64,000 nucleotides of DNA from Cotesia glomerata (Eukaryota; Arthropoda; Insecta; Hymenoptera; Braconidae), in contig NC_058163.1 of the NCBI RefSeq assembly GCF_020080835.1, positions 19,495,904 to 19,559,903 on the forward strand, given 5' to 3'. The translations under genes were made by a program, and so were the position numbers. This document shows, piece by piece, positions 57,008-64,000 of the stretch. The notes below the pieces were generated by a model. That model did not search any database. It was not told the DNA's origin and saw nothing but the letters and a program-made list of their open reading frames with translations. The stretch's first letter is position 1, and every line of letters starts with the position of its first letter.

Positions 57008-60000
57008 AGAGGTACGAAAAAAGATCTTCAAAAGACAACGGTATCGTTAACTCTGCCGCCCATCTTCCGGCAGATATCGATAGTCGGTAGTGTGGAGATT
57101 TTTACCCACTAAAAAAAAACATTCCTCTTCCCCTCTCCCCTAGATGGTACGGGGAGGACTGGATTGGAACCGCGTTAGCATTACTTCAATCCAGTCGTGC
57201 TGCGTCTCACGACGCCTACTCCTGGCTACTGGTCCCTTTCTGCGATTTTGTCTTTCAGGAGGTGCTGTGCATAAACTGCAACAGCTGACCAGTTTTCCTC
57301 TTGTTTGATCATATAGGTCACCAGGCTTGAGGGGGAGAGCCTGGTGCCTATGATCTCTTCAGTGTTTCTTCTGTAGTCCTTCCATCGAGCACACTCGAAG
57401 AATGTGTGTTCGGAGTCGTCGATTTTATCCGGGCAGTATTTGCACGTTGGTGTGCTGTGCAAACCCATCTTGAAAAGACAGGCATTGAACTGCCCATGTC
57501 CCGTCAATAGCTGGGTCAGGAAAAAGTCCGTATCCCCGTGCTTCCGAGAGAGCCAGACGTTGATGTTTGGGATCAGGCGCGCCGTCCATCTGCCCGTCTC
57601 TCCCGATGTCCATCGGTCCTGCCACTCTTGCTGCGTTTCCGCCTTTATCCTCGTTCTTGCGTCCTTCATGTTATCATCACTGTCTTTAGCGTCATAGAGT
57701 TTTGCTCTTTCGAACGCTAATAGGTCGATGGGCGCGGCTCCTGCAATGACCAATACAGCCGCTTCGGAAACTGTGCGGTAGGCGCAGGCAACCCTGAGAG
57801 CGCCTCGCCGCTGTACTGCTGCGATCTTTCGCCGCTAGGTCTTCTGCTTTAATATGTCTGCCCATATCTCCGCTCCATAAAGCAGTACCGAGTGGACTGC
57901 TTCTAGAAGAACTCTTCTCTTTTTTGTTCTTGGTCCCATGGTGTTGGTCATAATTCGTGCTAGGCTAGACACAGTCTTGCTGGCTTTCTTGCATGCACTG
58001 TCGAGGTGTTCACGGAAAGATAGTTTCTCGTCTATAATTACCCCTAGATACCGCAGGGCCCTTTTTGACGTCAGCGTTGTTCCTCCCATGTCCATAGCGA
58101 ATGGTTTTGGAAACCATTTTTGACGGGTCAAAACGACCATCTCGGTTTTCTGTTTGGCGAGTTTCAGGTGATGCTTATCGAGCCAAGTCTCGACGGTGTC
58201 GATGGTTTCCCGAACTAGCAGTTCGGCCTCTTCCACGCTGTCCGCCACTATAGTGGCTGCAACGTCGTCTGCAAAGCCTGTTAGCTCTACTTGCTCTGGC
58301 AACGGGATTTCAAGGAGCTCGTCGTAGTCTGCGTTCTATAGATCAGGCCCCATTATTGAGCCTTGCGGCACGCCAGCCGTTATGGCGTATTCTTGTGGGC
58401 CTTCAGTAGTTTCCACTATTAGCTTTCTATCGTCAAGGTAGTTGTCGACTAGTGCCAGATTTTCTGGCTCCGCGTCAAACTTGTGCTCCAGAGCGTCTAA
58501 AATGTCTCCCCAATTTGCGCTGTTAAATGCGTTTTTGACATCTAGCGTGAGGAGAAGACATACTTTACGAGCTTTGAGGCTACCAGACCATGCTTGTGTT
58601 GCTGTCTTTATGACTTTCTTGATCGCTCCGACTGTCGAATGACCTTTCCGGAAGCCATGCTGGTTGGTGGCAAAACCTCCAGCACGGTCGATGTCGTCGC
58701 GAAGTCTCCCTTGTATGAGCTTCTCGAGCAGTTTTCCAGCAATGTCTAGCATACAGAGTGGTCTAAACGACGAAGGTGTTATGGGGGTTCCCTTACCTTT
58801 GTCTAAGAGAACCAATCTCTGCCGTTTCCAGACCGCGGAAAAGGTGCCAGTTGCCAAGCATGCGTTGTAGGTGTTCAGGAGTAAGTCTGGGTATTCCAGG
58901 GCTATAATCTTGATCACCGATGCCGGGATGCCATCAGGTCCAGGTGCCTTTCCTGTTTTGAGTGACTTGGCCGCGTCTTGTAGTTCCTTAGTTGTGAAGG
59001 GCGTTACTTCGTTGTTTTTAGTGTAGTGTTTCTTCTCCCGCGGCGGGTGTTTGGGGAAAAGCTCCGCTACGATGCTATCCATTAAGGCTGGAGACTTCGG
59101 CGCCTCTGGTGAAGCCTTTCCAAGTCGTTTGGCGACAATTTGGTAGGCTTTTACCTCAGATGTCATTGTCGAGATCGTTGCAGATCTCTTTCCACAACTT
59201 TGCTTTACTTGCTTTGATGGCTCGATTTAGCATCTTTTGGCCTGCTTGTACTCTTTTGAATACAAGTCCTGGCTTGGGGAGCGTTTGGCGGCTCTCGTTG
59301 CGCGGCGACGTAGTTGATGGCACATTTTGCGAAGTTCCGCTATGTCTGTTGACCACCAGTACGCCGGCCTGCGAAAACTCCGGTTTTTCAACCGCGGCAT
59401 AGAGGCGTCACATGCGGCGGAAATCTCCTTCATCGTATTTAGTACTGTCCTTTCTGTCTCGCTGCAAGTATCCGGAGTCGGGTTGTTCTGAAGGGTAGAC
59501 CAGCTCCGTGCAAGTGAAGCTCGCAGTGCCTCTGGATCAAGCTTCCTGACATTCCACTTTCGCTTAGAAAGGTCGTGTTGTGGTACCGGAGCAGATGCCA
59601 ATCCAACGTTAAATGTCACGAACTGGTGATCACTGCCACTGTATATTTCGGATACTGTCCAGTTTTCAATCATGTTGGCAATTTTTGGAGTCGCCAACGA
59701 AATGTCGAGGATGGACTCTTGGTACCCCGGTCTTCTGAAAGTCGTGGTGCTCCCAGTATTTAGCACTATGAGGTCGAGTCTAGCCACGACGTCAGCGACC
59801 TCGTTGCCTCTGGTGTCGGAGAAATCAGCGCCCCATTCAGCCGATTTAGCATTGAAGTCACCAGCTACGATAACTTCGCCGTCGAACTTAGTGACCGCAT
59901 CTTCTATATTTGCGAGTTTCTGTCGGAACACACTAATCCCTTCGTTAGGTGAGAGATAGACGCTCATGAAGTAGGTTGTGGGGGTTTGAATCCAGACAAA

Positions 60001-63000
60001 ACCTGCTCCACCTCCGCTGTTGTTGACGGTAACGTTCTTTGTGTTCACAATCCAAATTGCTGCCGTGCCCGTTTCGTCTGCGAACCATGTTTTACCTTCG
60101 ATGTTTAGATATTGCTCGCAGATAAAGCAGACGTCAATTTTATCTTCGAAAACACGCTGGCGCAGCAGGTTTTGCGCCAAGGCGCACCTATTCAGGTTGC
60201 CTTGTAGTATGCGTGTCATTTCTGACCTTTCATGGCTTCTGCAAGTGCTTTGCGGAATGCCTTACACGCTCCAGTGCCAGAAATATGGCATAGACTATCC
60301 TGGGCATCTTTGTCCGAAGCACAAAGGAAGCATTTTAACTTCTCCGTGCAGTTTACGGCCTTGTGGTTCTCTCCGCCACATTTGTAGTAGCACCTGCTTC
60401 TGTCTGGTCCCGCACACTGACGTGTTTGGTGTCCATAACCAAGACATTTAAAACAACGTGTTACTTTTACTACTGGGCGTATACGACAGTTCACCAAACC
60501 GATCCGTATACGGGCCTTGTCAAGGGCATTAATCGCATTGGGCTCGTCTAGTTCGCAGAAGGCTGCCCGATTACCTCGTGGTGTGGGTTTTGTCAAATTT
60601 ACCCGTTTGACCTCCAGGTTGTCAGTGAATTCACGTTTGAGTGCTTCACGGACTTCGCTCTCGGTAGAGATTTCATCTAAGTCGAGGATCTCGATCGTTG
60701 TTGTTGGTGTTAGCGTCTTGACTGTGCCGATGTTTGCAGTGGCTGCCCTTACTGCATCGGTGAATGCCTTGCTGTCTTCGGACTTTCGAGCCATTTCAAG
60801 GAGAACGCCTCCGTGTTTCGTCTTTTTAATAGACCTTATGTCTACGCTCGTCTCGACAGGGCTTACCTTGGCCTTGATTTCCTTCAGGAGATCGGCGTAT
60901 GTTCGCCCTTCAGCTGGTTGGACTAGGACAGCTTTAGTTCTTGTCTTCTTCCTCCTTGGTTTCTTGGAGCCACCGCTGTTTGGCTGGTCTTGGGCTGTAG
61001 CAGTTTGAGTCACTGGCTCCTGTTCTTTCTTTTTCTTGTTTTGCCGAGTCACTTTGGTCCAGGTATCATCCCGGGCTGTCTTTTTCTGTGCTGGCTTGTC
61101 AATATCTGAGGAAGGGCTGGGCGTGGACAGCGGCCTCTTCTTGTTGCCATCTCCTTGCTGTGGTAATTTCTTAGGAGTGGTCAGAGGTGGCTGTGATTTT
61201 TGTTCAGACTCGGAGATGTTTGAGTCGTTGACGCCGACTTCGTTGGTGATTTGTTGGCCAGCCTATATGCCGTACTAATAGACGAAACCAATTTTCTGAT
61301 CTCATGGTGGAGATTCTTTTTGTCTTTTATGAAGTCGGCTAACTCATCAATCTTGTTGCCGAGCCTCTCCATTGGTGACTGTTGGCCGGTGACGGTCGGT
61401 AGAGAGTTCATTCTTCCTCGGTGGGTTTGATTAGTGGCAGGAGCAAAAGGTCCTCCACTTTTTGAAGGAATGTTGCTCAGCTGTCCGTTCTCTGCCATCT
61501 GGGCTGATTTCGTACTCCCTGTAACCTTGCTAGCATTGCTAGACAGCAGAGCCATGGGGTCTACTCCACTGTTCAAACGGTCGCTTGATAACGACAAGTT
61601 TAGGCCCGTTTGCACGCCTTCTCTCGCCGGCACTGAGGTATCCATCCTCTGTACTGTAAACGATGTTTGAAAATCTTCTGACATTTCCATATCATCTTTT
61701 GCTAGGTTTTGGTCCACCCCGAGTATTCTGTTTCCTCGGTACCCGACGCATCTGACGTGCAGATATGCCGGGCATTCCCCTATCCGCCACCTGAGGAGGC
61801 GCCCGATGCGGGACCCAGCAAGCCCGACACGGGGTGTGTGTGTGTGTGTGTGTGTGTAAACCTCTCATAACTTTTGAATGGCTCGACCGATTCGATCGCG
61901 GTTGGCGCCATTCGAAAGGGTTTGTCCAAACTTATATTTTGGATACAATTTGGATCGATTCGAACCGATAGATTTCGAAAAATTTAAAAAAAACTGTAAA
62001 AAAAAAAATTTTTTTTTCAAAAGTGGTTTTTTTGGAATAACTTTTGAATGGCTTCATCGATCAACTCTAAAAACTAATCAGCTCTTAACCTTGAAAAACC
62101 ACGTCAATCGGTTGATTCGTTCGAGAGATATCGTGCAGGAAAAAAAACCCAAAAAAGTGTTTTTTCGAAATTACTCCGAAATTTCTAGTTTGATCAATTC
62201 AAACTTAAAGATTTTTCATAAGGCTTAAAAAACTGCGTCGATTCCCGCCAATCGCGTGAAAATCGGTTCATTCATTCAAAAGTTATTGCGGTTTGAAAAC
62301 TCAAAGAATAGTGTTTTATTAACTCTCTATCAAACTTAGGAGCTTGAAGAGCTCAAAAGCATAGAAAAGATATCTTTTTGAGCTCGGAGAGCTCAAAACA
62401 ACATATAGATTGTATTTTTGAGCTCGAAGAGCTCAAAAACGTCGTAAATGCAATTTTAAGCGCTCAGGTATGGAATTAGCGGGAAGTTGCAGGGATGGCC
62501 TTCAGGGTCAACGGTTTTCCTAATTTTTTTTTCCCTAATCAACTAGGGAATATATAAAAATGAAAATCTGGTTGGAAAACGCAAAAAAAATTTTTTTCGG
62601 TATACGCTCTTTTGACTTTAAGAAAAAAAAAATTTTAAAGCCAAAAGGGCGTATATGAAAAAATAGTCAAAATAGCTTCTAAAGACTCCAAAACGTCGAA
62701 ATCTAACGAAAAATTGATTTTCGGAAGTCAGACTAAAAACACTAACACATCCTAATTTCTTTAAATTTTCAATTTTTTGTATTTTGTAAAAATTCACTGA
62801 AAAAAATTAAAATAAAATTTTTAACTTCTCCTAACATAAATTGACAATTTTAAAAAATTAAACTGTGATAGTATTTTCAGTTCAATTTTCAAAAATCATT
62901 TTTTCATTAGATCTCGACGTTGGGATGTTTTTAGACGTTACTTTCTTTGACTATTTTTTCATGTATATACGCTTTTTTGGTTTTGAAAATGTTTTTTCTT

Positions 63001-63898
63001 AAAGTCAAAAGGGCGAGGTCAAAAAAAAATTTTTTTTGCGTTTTTTAACCAGATTTTTACTTTTATACATTCCCTAGTTGATAGGAGAAAAAAAAATTTT
63101 TATACACCCTTTTGGTTTTAGTAACGCGATTTATTTAATTAATGGACTCACCGTACTATAAAATGTTTCGTATATTGCAACTCAATATTTCGCTTAACGC
63201 AATCAAGAATTGGAGCAAAAGCTAAGTCACGAAAATCACTTATTGAATCAATGTTCAATCGGTCATCATGAAAATTGTTAACTGAGTTTTTAATATTAAT
63301 TAACGATCTGGTAGCTGGAGTGTCAATCCAAATGACACGATAATTATTTTTAAATAAATTATTAGCCCAATCAAAAGCACCGACTTTAGCAACTGAGTTC
63401 CATTCATTGGGAGCATACCAATCATAAACCTACAAAGAAAAAGTATAATTAAAGAACAAAATAAGCTGAGAATAAATAGTTAACAAAATAATAAATTATA
63501 ACTTACATGGCAGTTGCAGAAATATTCAATAATTTCTCTAAAATAAACCATAAATTTAATGAAATTTTCCGATTCTCGTGCATAGAAAATAACAATCGCT
63601 TTACAATCATTTTCTTGTTTTTTTAATTTTTCATTGGCATCGTCAGTATCAACAGAATCAATTTCACAATTCGTACTTTTGAGATCACTTAAAGTTGCAT
63701 TTAAATATTGATTTTGACGACTGCTATGTAAACGTTGACGACAAATACATACAATTGCACCGCTTATAACTAATATTGAAATAATTATTCCTGCGGCTAT
63801 TGGTAATAATAAATTAATATCACTCATAACAGTTTTATTTCCTGAAAGCTCTCCATTATATTCAATAGCTTGTTGTGATTTAGTTACTCTCATACATG
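56014..63898 (-). CDS. single-pass receptor with SEFIR domain (IL-17 receptor-like), 3' part
   Basis: Minus-strand exons 63898-63507, 63429-63152, 56298-56191 and 56107-56014 join in phase with GT-AG introns. The 5' end lies beyond the window. The visible protein has a short extracellular stretch (NGELSGNKT), a membrane segment (about residues 27-51, ending AIVCICRQR), a ~45-residue linker and a SEFIR domain starting KAIVIFYARES. Typical blocks follow: VYDWYAPNEWN, GAFDWANNLF, YRVIWIDTPATR, and near the end PFADLSPHARFII. The last exon adds a short charged tail (SEEELNREEILLRERLAKIN). SEFIR domains couple IL-17 receptors to CIKS/ACT1-type adaptors; whether that pathway operates here is inference. 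A stop in frame directly after exon 3 (SHL then TAA) overlaps a perfect GTAAGT donor, so a shorter form is possible. The 6.85 kb intron is filled with mobile elements. Confidence 0.78.
56356..56765. mobile_element. 410 bp fold-back element in the SEFIR gene intron
   Basis: TTAAGGTAGTTGTTGCGTGA at the left is inverted at the right (CAACTACCTTAA). Arms of about 190 bp match nearly perfectly, including TACACGTAGCGGTATAGAGAG and its inverse. The small loop contains CCCACTCGAGTGG, itself a palindrome. Non-coding. Confidence 0.8.
56783..56965 (-). mobile_element. CA-core repeat family, copy D, left piece
   Basis: AACTTCTCGCTAAGAAAATC start, then the CGAGTTTTCATCAGATCTCG segment and the beginning of a (GT)n tract. 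The rest of the copy continues at 61834 after the retrotransposon. Confidence 0.8.
57226..60219 (-). pseudogene. retrotransposon ORF2 (endonuclease-reverse transcriptase), broken
   Basis: It starts with ATG at 60219, overlapping the ORF1 stop by four bases (ATGA). The apurinic-type endonuclease (about 60219-59580) shows GDFNAKSAEWG and SGSDHQFVTFN. The reverse transcriptase shows GKAPGPDGIP, LLTLDVKNAFNSANW, AGVPQGSIMGP, FADDVA (near 58270) and LRYLGVIID. The C-terminal domain has CKYCPDKIDDSEHTFFEC, the C2HC motif of R1-like elements. Between about 59240 and 59165 the frame shifts by one and back again. Stops TAG at 58336-58338 (just after MGPDL, where related proteins have Trp) and TAG at 57835-57837 interrupt an otherwise continuous frame. 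No RNase H domain is seen. The copy cannot make full-length protein without suppression. Confidence 0.88.
60216..61717 (-). pseudogene. retrotransposon ORF1 (Gag-like, zinc knuckles), one frameshift
   Basis: The N-terminal part (61717 to about 61181) and the C-terminal part (about 61260 to 60216) are open in different frames that overlap near 61180-61260, so a single one-base shift separates them. The C-terminal half has a basic segment, then CFKCLGYGHQTRQC (a standard CCHC knuckle), CYYKCGGENHKAVNC (one residue too many between the first two Cys) and a third Cys/His cluster. Such triple knuckles bind nucleic acid in R1-clade ORF1 proteins. The frame upstream of 61717 stays open toward the 5' end, so the true start is uncertain. 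Confidence 0.75.
61834..62532 (-). mobile_element. CA-core repeat family, copy D, right piece
   Basis: Continues copy D after the retrotransposon: (GT)n at 61834-61857, then two modules with TCAATCGGTTGATTCGTTCG (62104) and AATCGGTTCATTCATTCA (62262), GAGCTC-type palindromes near 62342, 62379 and 62421, and the end TTAGCGGGAAGTTGCAGGGA, CAACGGTTTTCCTAA and a T run. Confidence 0.85.
62537..63095. mobile_element. fold-back element next to the SEFIR exon
   Basis: CTAATCAACTAGGGAATATAT at 62537 is inverted at about 63072-63092 (ATTCCCTAGTTGATAGG). Arms of about 250 bp contain GAAAATCTGGTTGGAAAACG and a near-inverse, and short motifs related to CCAAAAGGGCGTATA in both orientations. Its inner part resembles decayed ends of the CA-core family in inverted arrangement (CTAACGAAAAATTGATTTTC near 62703 and AAATCATTTTTTCATTAGAT near 62900). 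It ends about 60 bp before the splice donor of the receptor exon. Confidence 0.65.
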
Positions 63899-64000
63899 CT
63901 GTAAAATAATTTTATATTTTATTTATTTATTGTTTAGAGTTCCCAGTTTTAATTTCTCAAAAATTTTATTTTAATAAAGTTTCTTAGAACAAATATTTTA

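Larger units (their letters stand above)
56966..61833 (-). mobile_element. R1-clade non-LTR retrotransposon inserted in a (GT)n microsatellite
   Basis: A nearly complete element in reverse orientation: 5' end at about 61833 against (GT)n, ORF1 with CCHC zinc knuckles, ORF2 with endonuclease, reverse transcriptase and a C-terminal CCHC-type motif, a short 3' UTR, and a 38-base poly(A) tail (T run 56966-57003 on the plus strand). GT repeats flank both ends, so the target was the microsatellite of copy D. R1-clade families such as Waldo and Mino are known to insert into AC-rich simple repeats; the structure fits this group. The copy is not intact: ORF1 carries a frameshift and ORF2 has two frameshifts and two in-frame TAG codons. 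Confidence 0.88.

Noticed and set aside
60517..61008. 163-codon plus-strand frame and other plus-strand frames at 57.4-61.7 kb
   Set aside because: Antisense shadows of the retrotransposon frames, which carry the recognisable domains on the minus strand.

Overview
The window looks like nuclear DNA from an insect, most likely a hymenopteran (inferred from gene content, very AT-rich intergenic DNA, short introns and an R1-type retrotransposon; species not determined). No prokaryotic features, CRISPR arrays, rRNA genes or convincing tRNA genes were seen.

Layout. 1-29.5 kb: long AT-rich non-coding DNA with microsatellites, several fold-back (palindromic) mobile elements and scattered GC-richer islands; I find no gene I can support, and it is probably the upstream regulatory territory of the next gene. 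29.5-43.6 kb (+): a hindsight/pebbled (RREB1 family) zinc-finger transcription factor gene. It has a small first coding exon, a 7.3 kb intron and a 4.86 kb main exon, and I can assemble 1843 residues with 14 zinc fingers. 46.2-51.8 kb (+): a seven-exon CDC14 dual-specificity phosphatase gene (523 residues when joined); intron 4 splits the active-site loop and is swollen to 3.15 kb by mobile elements. 51.8-56.0 kb: an intergenic nest of repeats with the 3' end of a dead non-LTR retrotransposon. 56.0-63.9 kb (-): the 3' part of a single-pass receptor gene with a SEFIR (IL-17-receptor type) cytoplasmic domain, convergent with CDC14. Its 6.85 kb intron holds fold-back elements and a nearly full-length R1-clade retrotransposon inserted in the (GT)n tract of another mobile element.

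The least familiar content is in the repeats. A family with a CA/GT microsatellite core, three GAGCTC palindromes and a variable number of ~155-170 bp modules is present in at least five copies. A second palindrome superfamily shares termini (GTATATTACAC / GTGTATAC) and a GC-rich centre but has different arms. Twin 140 bp Tc1/mariner-like MITEs sit in one CDC14 intron. The host genes look intact; the retrotransposon copy is broken by frameshifts and two in-frame TAG codons.
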